This document shows positions 1 to 10,044 of a stretch of 64,000 bases of DNA, piece after piece (within the stretch, counting starts at the first letter, position 1; each line of letters begins with the position of its first letter). The notes under the pieces are model-generated. The model saw only the letters and a program-made list of their open reading frames with translations, ran no database searches and was not told the DNA's origin. A program made the translations under genes and the position numbers. The stretch comes from Nymphaea colorata (Eukaryota > Streptophyta > Magnoliopsida > Nymphaeales > Nymphaeaceae). The stretch covers positions 1,275,503 to 1,339,502 of the forward strand of contig NC_045143.1 in the NCBI RefSeq assembly GCF_008831285.2, in the 5' to 3' direction.

Positions 1-121
1 GAATGAACTTTTCTTTTACAACAGAATGCTGTTTTCTATTATGTTACTATAGTTAGTTTGTGCATTTAATGTCTTGATCATGATTATGTTTGGTGGTGTT
101 ATCATATGTGTTCAAATATAG

Positions 122-3100
122 GATTTGTTGACCCAAGTTAGTGCTGAGACTGATCCTGTTGCCCTTCTGCCAAAAGTTATCTCGCTTTTGTATTTGCAGG
201 TCAGTATCTTGTGTGGTTAATGCTTGACGTAATGTTTTTCTTTTTGTTAGAAAACTTTTAGGAATCTTATAAAATGTTTCTGATGCTAGGTGTATAATAA
301 AGTCCTGCAAGCACCTGGAAGGGCCATATCTGCTGCAGTGTCTAAATTGAAGGTTAGGGTTTTCTATATCCACGAAAAACTGCAATTACCACAGTATGCA
401 TTCAGAATGTTGTAGCCAGAATTTTTCCTTTTACACATTGCTAATGTTTGCAAGGTTCCACCTTCCTTAGTTATGTTGAACTATTTAGTTTATAGGAAGA
501 AATTAACTAGGCAAATGTAACTTTAAAGTAAACCAAATGAATTCATTGTAATATTGGGGACTTGGTTCCTTAACTTATTTATTGCAATGTATAATAATTA
601 GAAACTTAATAACGAACTATCGGTAGAATGTTTCACTGGTTGAACACTTCTTTCTATATGCACGCCCAGTTTGCCTTAGAGGTGTCAATATTTTGACACC
701 CTTGTGTAGTTCTTTTGGAAATTTGATGCTTAGAAAAGAGCATGTCATCAAAGTCCTTTCTGTGATGCTGTTCATCCATGTCCTTCACCGGCATTTCATG
801 CATTCCTATATTTTCCAAGCAATGGTCCATATAACACGGTAAATGTTATTTGACTAGCCAAGTTTGGAATGTGAGTGCTGTTGGCTGGGTTTGGCTAACC
901 AATTGCTTGAGTGGCAAAAGTTAATCTGAAGGCTTATGATAGCCCAGTTTCAACTCTAGTTATTTCCTCTATACCTTTGTGGATATCCCAGCAGCCATGG
1001 GGTTCTTTAGCTCAGCACAGTTTTATGAATTACATTGCAAATTGTGACAATGTCTATATATTTTTCTTTTTCTTCACAAAAGAAAAAGAGAAATAAGAAA
1101 CCCACGATTGTGAGCCTGTGCTACTACAGATGCTGATTTTGTTCAACATGCTTATTTCTCTAACTTGGTGTGCTAGTGCAGATGTTGTGTCATATATTAA
1201 TACTCAAAGATGATTCTCCTGGTTATGGATGAGTTCTTCAAAAGGGTTTCAAATGCAGCATCTACTAAACTGCTAGCTTTCCAGACAACAACTGCTAGCA
1301 TAATTGTTCCATATCTGCTCTTGGTTGTGGTACGAGTAGGACAAACTTCTTGTAAATCAGGCCCAAATTAGGCAAATACTTCAAGAATATCACTCTTGAA
1401 TCTCCCACTAGCTCAACAAGGCAACACACAAGAGTCCTCTAACAAGAGGATAAAGAAAATATATTGATCTTCAGCCAAACAAGGCAAAAACTACAAGATG
1501 TGGCTTAACGAGCCATACATTAAAAGGGGACAACAGTCCCTTATTTATAATACAAGGGAAGAAGAGAGGAGGAGAGGAAATGGCTGTTGGGCCATTTCCA
1601 ACGGCTAGAATTCTAGCCGTTGGAGAGAGGCCCAACAGCTATTTCCTCTCTTAACTAATAATAAAGGTGAAAAAAAGAAATAGAAAAATACATAAAAGAA
1701 AATGAAAAATTACAAGTATGACCTAGGTACCCTAAAATATACACATATCTATCTATGTAAGATATATATTAGCACACTAATATATGTAATGTACATGCAC
1801 ATAGATATATATATATATATAGGAATACATACATTCTAACATCCCCCCTCAAACTTACGGTGTGATAACCGAAAGTTTGCCAAGGAGAAATTGAAACCTC
1901 GCAGCAGCAAGAGCCTTGGTAAAGAAATCTCCTAGTTGATATTCAGAGGGAACATAGGAGAGATCTATGTTTTTCTGAAGGAACTCTTCACGAACATAAT
2001 GACAGTCCATCTCTATATGCTTTGTTCTTTCATGAAATGTGTGTTTGCTAGCAATATAGATTGCACTTTTATTGTCGCAGCAAAACTTGACAGGATTCAT
2101 GATATGAATTCCCATGTCCTTCAATAAGCTTTTGAACCACACTATCTCCATTGTTGTAGTTGCCATCGCACGATACTCAGCTTCTGTTGATGATAGTGAC
2201 ACCTTATTTTGTTTCTTGCATCGCCAGGAGATTAAGGAATCACCTAAAAATACACAAAACCCAGTGGTGGAGTGCCTATTGTTGGGATCTCCACCCCAAT
2301 CAGCATCTGTATAAGCAACTAATTCTAATATAGAAGAGGAAGACATAAATAGTCCTTTGTTGATAGTGTTTTTCACATAACGGACAATCCGCATTGCCGC
2401 TCCCATGTGCACTGAGGTGGGTCTTTGTTGAAATTGGCTTATCACATGCACAGCATGAACAATGTCAGGTCTGGTGATGGAGAGATACGAGAGAGCGCCA
2501 ACTATTTGCCGAAAAGGAGTGGGATTCTCCAATATCTCTCCATCATCAATTTTCATTTTTACTCCCAGTGCTTCTGGAGTATCCACAACTTTGTCATCTG
2601 AGATACCTGTTCTGTCAACTAATTCACTGGCAAACTTCATTTGAGAAAGAAGATAACCCTGTTTGCTATAAGCAACTTTAATTCCAAGAAAATAAGTTAG
2701 TCTTCCCAAATCAGTCATCTGAAAGCATTTGTTAAGAAAATCTTTTACCTCTATAATCCCTTTATCATCACTTCCAGTAATAACCATATCATCAACATAC
2801 AATAATAAAACAATTACACCTACGGAGGTGGTTTTTACAAACATGGCAGTGTCAGAGTAGCAAGATTGAAAACCTTGATTAAACATGACACTACTAAACT
2901 TATCAAACCAAGCCTTGGGAGCTTGTTTTAAACCATAAAGGGCTTTCTTAAGACGTAAAACTTTGTTTTGAGGTAGATCAAAACCAGGGGGAGCACTCAT
3001 GAAAACTTCTTCCTGCAGGTGACCATTTAAGAAAGCATTTTTAACATCCATTTGAAAAATAATCCAATGTTTAACAGAAGCAATGACAATAAGAGTTCTA

Positions 3101-6100
3101 ACAGAAGTCATGCGAGCAACAAGAGCAAAGGTTTCTTCATAATCAATCCCATATTCTTGAGCATATCCCTTGGCAACAAGTCTGGCCTTGTATCTTTCTA
3201 AGGTTCCATCACTTTTAGTTTTGATTTTATAGATCCATCTACATCCAATAATCTTTTTCTCTGTTGGTAGAGGCACAATATCCCAAGTCTCATTGCTTTC
3301 AAGAGCTTTAAGTTCAAGATTCATGGCTTCAATCCAATTGGGATCTTCCTTAGCTTCAAGGTAAGAAGATGGCTCATAAAAAGAATGATGTGCCATAAGA
3401 CAAGCTCGAAATTTTGGGGAAAAAGACTCATAATAAATCTTTGAGGAGGTCTAGTGTGCCTTTGGGATCTCCTAGGGAGAGATTGATTAGTTTCTTGATT
3501 TTGGGGATCTCTTCTTCTATAAACTAAGATCTCTTTTGGAGGAATCAAATGAGTAGAATTGTCATTGTTGACTTCTTCAATTGGCACTTCTACAACTTTA
3601 TCGGGTTCATTATCATCAATATCATCATCAATATCATTAGTCCAAAGAAAAATATAATCTTCTAGTTTCTTGGGTTCATCTTTGAAACCATCTTCATTTT
3701 CTAGAAAGATCACATTTCTAGAAACATAAACTTTATCTCTTTCAATATCATAACATCTATAACCCTTTTGAGTTTTGGAATACCCAATAAAAACACAAGA
3801 AATGGCTTTGGAAGAAAGTTTATCATCTTTGTCACTTAACACAAAACATTTGCAACCAAAGACTTTAAGTCTATTGTAATTAAGTTTAACATGATGAAGT
3901 TTTTCAAAAGGAGAAATATGTTTCAAAAGTTTGGTAGGCATTCTATTAATTAAATAGGTTGAAGTCAAAACAGCCTCAGCCCAAAAATTTTTGGGAACAT
4001 TTTTAGATAAAAGAAGGGCTCTAGTAGTTTCAATAATGTGCCTATGTTTACGCTCGGCCACTCCGTTTTGTATTGGAGTGTTAGGACAAGATCTTTGATG
4101 AACGATGCCTTTTTCTTTTAGAAATTTTTGAAATTCATTTGACATAAATTCTCCTCCTGAATCACTTCTAAAGACTTTGATGTTTGAGCCAAATTGGGTA
4201 TAGATCATGTTGTAGAAATTCTTAAAGTTTATGAAAACCTCCGATTTGTGTTTGAGAAAGTAAACCCAAGTATGCCTAGAATAATCATCAATAAAAATCA
4301 CATAGTACAATAATCCTCCTTTCGACATAATAGGAGCGGGCCCCCACACATCCGAATGCACTAAATCAAAAGATTTTTGGGCAATAAAGTTTCTATTATC
4401 AAAAGGTAAGGCTTTCATTTTAGCATTGATACAATCATTACAACAAAAGTTCTTTTGACAAAAATTCTCCATGAAAGGAAGATGAGACATTTTTTTTATA
4501 TTGGTGTGTCCAAGTCTTTGATGCCAAGTTTGAATGTCACATTCTTTGGAGATATTGCAAGATGGTCTTGAAAGGTCCAAAAAGTCTATGTAGTAGAGAT
4601 CTTTTGTTCTAAAACCTTCCCCAATCGTCTTCTTGGATACTCGGTCCTGTATCAAACATTTGGATTGTGAGAAGATTATATCAAAACCAAGGTCGGCTAT
4701 TTGAGAAACGGACAATAAATTTAAGCTTAATTTAAGAATGTGTCTTACTTGAGGTACTTTTAAAGTTTTGGATCCAAAATCTAGGTGAAGATTTCCAATA
4801 AAATCAATTTCAAGAGAAGTACCATCCGCCGTTTTCACAAAGGAATAAGAATCATTTTTAGTGCATTCGGTGAGAAGGGATCCACAAGGCGTCATATGAA
4901 AAGATGCACCCGAATCAATAATCCAAGAATACTTACTTGAAGAAGTAGATGCCACGGTAGCTCCCAAAGTTGAAGGTGTGCCTCCTCCCTTTAGAAACGG
5001 TTGAAGAGCACTTATGAGTTGATCAAGTTGGAATGAGCTTGCTTCTTTTCTTTCTTCTTGAATTGGAGCCGCAACATTGCTTCTTTTGTCAAAAGTTCTA
5101 AGTTTTGGACATCTTGGCTTGGTATGTCCTTCTTCTTGACAATGATAGCAAATAACTTTTCTTCTTGCTCCTTCATTTGTACGATTGAAGTGAGGAGGTC
5201 TATAAGGTCTCAAATGGGCCCCCGGCCTAGATGTGGCAAGCACATTGTTGACTTTCTCTTTATCAAGACAAAGACGATTTTCCTCCATTTGAAGCTCCGC
5301 AATAGCCTCATTCATAGATGGTGTTTTAGAACGATGAAGTAAAGCGGTTTTGACACCATCAAATTCCGGTCTAAGACCTATGATAAACTTGTAAAACTTG
5401 TCACGTTGTATTTGCTTTTCTCTAAGAATAAGATCTTGTGTCCAATGTGGTTCAAAAATACTCAATTCATCATACAATTGATCCATTTCAGCCACATAAT
5501 CTTTAATAGGTCTATCTCCTTGTTGAAGATTGTGAATTTTGAGTTGAACATGATGCATATAAGCAACATCTCTCATGGTATGAGTTTTCTTTAGATATTC
5601 CCAAGCTTCTAGGGCAGAATTTAATTTAGAGATTTGCCCGCCAGTAGCATTGTCAACACAAGTCAAGATCCAAGTAATGATTTTGTGATGACCAACACTC
5701 CATTCTTCCCATTTCTTGTTGTATTCAGCCATTACCTTTTCTTTTTTGGTTGCATCCAATTCCATAGCCCTTCCATCAACAATTTTCGTAAGGACTAGTT
5801 GTGGTTCAAGTTTTGTCCCATCAACTAGTCCCCAAAGGCTTTTACTACGAATAAAGTGTTCCATAGTTCTAGCCCATTGTATGTAATTCGTTGATGAGAG
5901 TTTGGGAAATGGAAGAGAAGAGACTTTGTCATCCATGGGCACAATCAACAAGGTAGATCCACTTACAAGTTATGAAGAAGATGGCAGCCACGTGAAAAGA
6001 AGTCCACGGCAAGGATAAAAACTCAGCAACAATAGAAACCAGTCACCCTTCCAACAGCCACGAGCTCACCACCAAGGGAGCTAAATTCCGTCCAGAAATC

Positions 6101-8863
6101 ACCAAAAAGAAGCCAGCAAAAACACTCTTCTTCTTGTGAAAAACAGCAGCAAGCAATATCTCGAACACTTGGAGTGCTTCACAGCTCCAACGTAGGAGTA
6201 AAAACTGAACCTTCAATCTTGAACGGCAGCAAGACAAAGAGCCAAAGACGTGGCTTTGATACCATGAAAATCAGGCCCAAATTAGGCAAATACTTCAAGA
6301 ATATCACTCTTGAATCTCCCACTAGCTCAACAAGGCAATACACAAGAGTCCTCTAACAAGAGGATAAAGAAAATATATTGATCTTCAGCCAAACAAGGCA
6401 AAAACTACAAGATGTGGCTTAACAAGCCATACATTAGAAGGGGACAACAGTCCCTTATTTATAATACAAGGGAAGAAGAGAGGAGGAGAGGAAATGGCTG
6501 TTGGGCCATTTCCAACGGCTAGAATTCTAGCCGTTGGAGAGAGGCCCAACAGCTATTTCCTCTCTTAACTAATAATAAAGGTGAAAAAAAGAAATAGAAA
6601 AATACATAAAAGAAAATGAAAAATTACAAGTATGACCTAGGTACCCTAAAATATACACATATCTATCTATGTAAGATATATATTAGCACACTAATATATG
6701 TAATGTACATGCACATAGATATATATATATAGGAATACATACATTCTAACACTTCTGAACCTAGTCCTAACCTGACCTGAGCTGTAGGTTCCAGAAACAA
6801 ATGCGGACCTTGGTTCTAGTAGTTAATTCTGTCCGTAAACTGATATGATTCCACATGGACCTATTGTTTGCCAGGTAGATAGAGATGTGTTTAAGCATGG
6901 TGGATAAAAATCAAAAGACAATGATAATGGCAATTACTAAAAATATGTTTGTTGCAACAGTGTGATTAGAAAGTGCAAGCTTTTCTTGAAGATTTTTGTA
7001 TTGCTTTTTGCATTCAGATCTTACTAGAGTTGCTGTTCAAGCCGCCATAGACATCCATAATTTGCTAGTTCTCATTGTATCACTTGAAAATGGAGAAAAA
7101 AAGCTGCTGCTTGAGTAGAATAGGATAGAAAAGTGAACTACTGGTACCAAAACTGAATCTGGGGTAACTCATTTACTTACGTACTCTAATCAGGCCAATC
7201 TTGTTTGATCCAACAGTTATCCTTCTTAGATTGACCTCAAGTTATTTAAAAAATGACTGTGATGAAACACTGAATTAGGCATGTCACACGATCTGCTGGA
7301 AACCTGAATTTGGATGATGAAAATGCTTCAAAATGCAATAAGGAAATCAAAAGTGTCGCAAGATACTAGGATGTGAGTAAAGTTAATTTATCTCTCATGA
7401 TTTTATGCTAGTTTCTTCAGTCCCAAACTGTGGGGGTCATGAGATTTGAGAAAGCTAGCTAAATGTTGCTTTTGGTCTTCTTTGAGTGCTTTACAAGCTT
7501 GAATATATCGTCGATTCAGTATCTGGTCTACAAATTTCTTCCCTCTTTTTCATCTTCTATGACATCACCTTATGATAGTTTATCATTTCCATTATTTCTC
7601 TTTGTGCCTTCAATTGTTAATTAGGTTGATCATTTCCATTATTTCTCTTTGTGCCTTCAATTGTTAATTAGGTTGATCATTTCCATTATTTCTCTTTGTG
7701 CCTTCAATATTGTTAATTAATTAATTTTTACTTCGGTTGACGTTTGAATCTGATACAACTTTTATGATTGTAATCACCTTTTTTTTTTCCATGTTTTGCA
7801 TATTTTTCTTGTATCTGGATCTGATTCCATTGATTTTACATGTTTGACTCCTTATGATGTGATTCTGTCTTCTGATGTTTTATGCATCTAATGGGCACAG
7901 GATAAGCTTGATGTTTCTGCTTATACAACCATAAGTGAATACCATGCTGCAACTGTTACTCTTTTGTCCTTGCTATCAGCTGCAACTGACGATGTGAGTA
8001 ATCTTTCTCCCCTATTAAATTTTAGCATTCAAGGTGTCTTTAAATTACTTTGTTCTTCAGTGTTATTGGGAAATTTGGACACTCGTATATGGAAGAGGTT
8101 TTTTTTTTAAATTTTTCTGGTAATCTCTGTCATATGTTTTGAACAGTTTTCTGTCTTTTAGACCATGGCAGTCTGCTTTCCAGCTCTTCTATATATTTTG
8201 GTTCGATCAACGATGGACTTGAGTGTTTTGCTGGCTGTTTTCTTTCTTAAGAAAATCGTATGGGAGGAGTCCCATCCTTATGCCATGTCATTCTATTATT
8301 TTCTCTTTATTCTTTTTCAATTATTTAAGTCTTTTTGAGGTGCATCTTGGGATGCATGGAAGAACTTGTTTATGTCCCATGTAGGTTTGGTTAATATTAT
8401 GGATTTTTCTTGTGTAAAAACAAAACGAAAAAAGTTTAGCTAGTGTGAAGCGACCTACAGTAATGAGGTCATTGGAGATGAAAAGCCTGGAATCTGGATT
8501 ATTCCCACGCAAAACCATCCATCTACTCAAATGCCATAAGATCCATAAGTCAACCAAAGCTTCTAGTTGGTTTATATAATTATATTGCCAAAAGGGCTCG
8601 TGGTGTTTGCAGTTCTTTCTGTTGCATTACCTGAAATTAGTTATCATTTCCATCAGCAATTAGAAACTATTCTTCAACAAGTAGGTAATACTTTTGTATG
8701 CTGTACGTATTTCAGTCCATATTAATAATCATTTGACCTCATGCTTGGGTTGCAGGAAATGGACTGCACTGCAGATCGGATATTAAGTAAAAGGGAGTTT
8801 CTAGAGAGCCGGATGCCAGCCTTGAAAGCCCTTGTATCAGGAAACAGTTCATCCACAAGCTGA
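122..8863 (+). CDS. UFL1: UFL1-like E3 UFM1-protein ligase, C-terminal exons (partial)
   Basis: Four exons are visible: 122-199, 290-352, 7901-7993 and 8756-8863 (stop TGA). All are phase 0 with AG..GT borders and give 113 residues. The upstream part lies outside the window. The peptide contains LLPKVISLLYLQ, VLQAPGRAISAAVSKLK, DKLDVSAYTTISEYHAATV and ADRILSKREFLESRMPALK. From memory this matches the C-terminal end of UFL1, the ligase that transfers the ubiquitin-like UFM1 to lysines in ribosome quality control and ER homeostasis. The third intron is about 7.5 kb because a Copia element sits in it on the opposite strand. The splice borders around it are intact, so the gene is probably still functional. 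Identification rests on recalled family similarity and was not searched. Confidence in coding is high; in the name it is moderate to high. Confidence 0.8.
1351..1841 (-). repeat. Copia 3' LTR
   Basis: The 491-bp repeat matches 6265-6751 except for four substitutions (third base of the plus-strand end, and one each near 1424, 1510 and 1522) and four extra bases in the TA run near 1807-1820. It contains a large nested inverted repeat at 1574-1648. On the minus strand it begins TGTTAGAATG directly after the purine tract. Confidence 0.93.
1842..1849 (-). other. Copia polypurine tract
   Basis: The minus strand has AGGGGGGA immediately before the 3' LTR start. This is the plus-strand primer site expected for an LTR element. 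Confidence 0.8.
1855..3396 (-). CDS. Copia reverse transcriptase-RNase H (3' part of polyprotein)
   Basis: This frame of 513 codons holds the RVT_2 reverse transcriptase and RNase H. RT motifs: WIYKIKTKSDG (about 54-64), QMDVKNAFLNG (115-125) and the catalytic YVDD (200-203). The RNase H part begins near AYTDADWGG (361) and continues through SSTEAEY (about 405) to the C-terminus. The frame stays open upstream of the listed ATG, and that region resembles the normal Copia linker. The start shown is therefore only the first in-frame ATG after the frameshift, not a true translation start. The stop lies just inside the purine tract and 3' LTR. Confidence 0.93.
   Translation of the reverse strand: MAHHSFYEPSSYLEAKEDPNWIEAMNLELKALESNETWDIVPLPTEKKIIGCRWIYKIKTKSDGTLERYKARLVAKGYAQEYGIDYEETFALVARMTSVRTLIVIASVKHWIIFQMDVKNAFLNGHLQEEVFMSAPPGFDLPQNKVLRLKKALYGLKQAPKAWFDKFSSVMFNQGFQSCYSDTAMFVKTTSVGVIVLLLYVDDMVITGSDDKGIIEVKDFLNKCFQMTDLGRLTYFLGIKVAYSKQGYLLSQMKFASELVDRTGISDDKVVDTPEALGVKMKIDDGEILENPTPFRQIVGALSYLSITRPDIVHAVHVISQFQQRPTSVHMGAAMRIVRYVKNTINKGLFMSSSSILELVAYTDADWGGDPNNRHSTTGFCVFLGDSLISWRCKKQNKVSLSSTEAEYRAMATTTMEIVWFKSLLKDMGIHIMNPVKFCCDNKSAIYIASKHTFHERTKHIEMDCHYVREEFLQKNIDLSYVPSEYQLGDFFTKALAAARFQFLLGKLSVITP
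3321..5951 (-). CDS. Copia gag-protease-integrase polyprotein (5' part, frameshifted end)
   Basis: This frame of 876 codons makes the capsid-like and integrase part of the Copia polyprotein. The N-terminal UBN2/gag domain covers about residues 15-230. A CCHC zinc knuckle (C268, C271, H276, C281) follows. The retroviral-type protease motif DSG is at 346-348. The GAG-pre-integrase motif HQRLGH starts at 477. The integrase core has its acidic triad at about D534 (HSDVWGP), D597 (RSDSGGEF) and E633 (NGVAERKH). The last roughly 35 residues are out of frame: the expected continuation is in the overlapping next frame, so a one-base frameshift lies a little upstream of 3396 on the minus strand. In related Copia elements gag and pol are usually one continuous frame. 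Confidence 0.93.
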   Translation of the reverse strand: MLIVPMDDKVSSLPFPKLSSTNYIQWARTMEHFIRSKSLWGLVDGTKLEPQLVLTKIVDGRAMELDATKKEKVMAEYNKKWEEWSVGHHKIITWILTCVDNATGGQISKLNSALEAWEYLKKTHTMRDVAYMHHVQLKIHNLQQGDRPIKDYVAEMDQLYDELSIFEPHWTQDLILREKQIQRDKFYKFIIGLRPEFDGVKTALLHRSKTPSMNEAIAELQMEENRLCLDKEKVNNVLATSRPGAHLRPYRPPHFNRTNEGARRKVICYHCQEEGHTKPRCPKLRTFDKRSNVAAPIQEERKEASSFQLDQLISALQPFLKGGGTPSTLGATVASTSSSKYSWIIDSGASFHMTPCGSLLTECTKNDSYSFVKTADGTSLEIDFIGNLHLDFGSKTLKVPQVRHILKLSLNLLSVSQIADLGFDIIFSQSKCLIQDRVSKKTIGEGFRTKDLYYIDFLDLSRPSCNISKECDIQTWHQRLGHTNIKKMSHLPFMENFCQKNFCCNDCINAKMKALPFDNRNFIAQKSFDLVHSDVWGPAPIMSKGGLLYYVIFIDDYSRHTWVYFLKHKSEVFINFKNFYNMIYTQFGSNIKVFRSDSGGEFMSNEFQKFLKEKGIVHQRSCPNTPIQNGVAERKHRHIIETTRALLLSKNVPKNFWAEAVLTSTYLINRMPTKLLKHISPFEKLHHVKLNYNRLKVFGCKCFVLSDKDDKLSSKAISCVFIGYSKTQKGYRCYDIERDKVYVSRNVIFLENEDGFKDEPKKLEDYIFLWTNDIDDDIDDNEPDKVVEVPIEEVNNDNSTHLIPPKEILVYRRRDPQNQETNQSLPRRSQRHTRPPQRFIMSLFPQNFELVLWHIILFMSHLLTLKLRKIPIGLKP
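6252..6264 (-). other. Copia primer-binding site
   Basis: The minus strand reads TGGTATCAAAGCC. It directly abuts the 5' LTR and is complementary to the 3' end of initiator methionine tRNA in the usual plant form TGGTATCAGAGC, with one difference. Confidence 0.85.
6265..6751 (-). repeat. Copia 5' LTR
   Basis: The 487-bp repeat is nearly identical to 1351-1841. On the minus strand it ends in CCTGATTTTCA, directly followed by the primer-binding site. The CTTCT target duplication follows at 6752-6756. Confidence 0.93.
7582..7720. repeat. 47-bp tandem repeat, three copies
   Basis: Units begin ATCATTTCC at 7582, 7629 and 7676, exactly 47 bp apart. The first two are identical; the third diverges at its end. 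They lie in the UFL1-like intron about 200 bp before the exon at 7901. Confidence 0.9.
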
Positions 8864-9999
8864 GACTTTTCGGTTTCCATGATAAATTTGTTCGGCAAAT
8901 TTTGGAATGTCCGCTTTCTTGTAAATCCTGTTTTATTACTGAAAGGCAGCTCTTCAGTTTTGAAATATGTTGATCAAGAGCACCAAAAAAATTATGCTAC
9001 CATGCATAGGATGTAATGGAAAATAATTTTTTTCGCATTCTATCATTTCAATGAATTGTACCTCCACTCACTGTTGTTTTTTATCATAACTGGAGAGGAT
9101 ATTCTTTTCATGGTTGGACGACAGTTATGTTTTTCAATTATTGTACAAAAAGAATATTTTATCAATAAACAAAATTTGGTACATTTTATGAATTTTTATG
9201 TAGAAAAGACGCTTATGCGTTAATTTTCTTAGAATTTTTGTTATATAAATATTTTAGATTTATGTGATTAAACTAAAGAACGTGATTTGCTTGAGTCTGG
9301 ATCGAGTGTGACAGTACGACGGATACCATACCGAATCCCAAGACCAAGAGTGTCAAAACTAGCGGGATGACTGAGCCACTAGAAATCGGTGGGTCCAGTG
9401 CCTCGAATAATCAGTTCATGAGTTTCAGAAAAATAAAAAGCCTGTAGAGCGGGTGTTCGTGGAGACGAGCCAAACCATTTCGCCACTCGGCTTTGTGTTG
9501 CAAATCGTTCGGTAAACAAGTATGAACAGGTCGGCATTTGGCTTCGTTTAGTTCTTACAAGCTTGTGAGTTAATTATTTATATGTGGTTAGTATAGTATC
9601 TGCAATTAACCTTCTTCAAATGCTGAAATTCAAGTTGCTTTCTGACCAAGCCAATGTGCGCTTCACTCATTAACCATTAGAGTTCAAATTTTACTACTAT
9701 GTCATGAAAATAATTGTTTAACAGCCTGCTCCAGCTCGGTGCGTTTCCCTCGATTTCTTTGTTTCCCTCGATTTCTTTCCAAGATTAAACTTACCAAAAC
9801 TTACGAGGCCACTTAAAACGATCATCAACAATCTACGAGAACGTATCTGGCTATGTCATCATCCCTGGACAAAGTGGGAGCTAGTCCTCGACATGAACGA
9901 CTCAAACATGAGTTTCACATTCATGAATTTTGCGTTTTTTTTATAAAAATCGACTTACGCTTTGTGTGAGGAAGAAGTAATCGATAGGTTCGGCACGTT
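8864..9999. other. Intergenic, no gene seen
   Basis: 3' flank of the UFL1-like gene, then AT-rich spacer up to the GA-rich leader of the next gene. I see no coding exon, repeat array or RNA gene. Confidence 0.6.
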
Positions 10000-10006
10000 T
10001 TGCGCC

Positions 10007-10012
<6 letters not shown>

Positions 10013-10040
<28 letters not shown>
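10013..10040 (+). repeat. GA microsatellite in the 5' leader
   Basis: About 13 GA units end directly at the ATG of the CFAP298-like gene (10041). GA/CT runs in leaders are common in plants; here the repeat touches the start codon. Confidence 0.8.

Positions 10041-10044
<4 letters not shown>

Larger units (their letters stand above)
1351..6751 (-). mobile_element. Ty1/Copia LTR retrotransposon, near-complete
   Basis: This is a 5.4 kb element on the minus strand inside a host intron. It has two LTRs (1351-1841 and 6265-6751), each with TG..CA type ends, and a 5-bp target duplication CTTCT (1346-1350 and 6752-6756). A primer-binding site lies next to the 5' LTR and a purine tract next to the 3' LTR. 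The internal order is gag, protease, integrase, reverse transcriptase, RNase H, which is the Copia order (integrase before RT). The LTRs differ by four substitutions I can count plus a 4-bp TA-length change, so the insertion is recent. The polyprotein is split into two frames, so this copy is probably not autonomous as it stands. Confidence 0.95.
353..7900 (+). other. Large UFL1-like intron carrying a Copia insertion
   Basis: The intron begins GTTAGG after AAG at 352 and ends GGGCACAG before 7901. About 1.0 kb of ordinary AT-rich sequence lies before the retroelement and 1.15 kb after it. Without the 5.4 kb insertion the intron would be about 2.15 kb. The 3' part includes a 47-bp tandem triplication. 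I see no further coding sequence on the plus strand. Confidence 0.8.
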
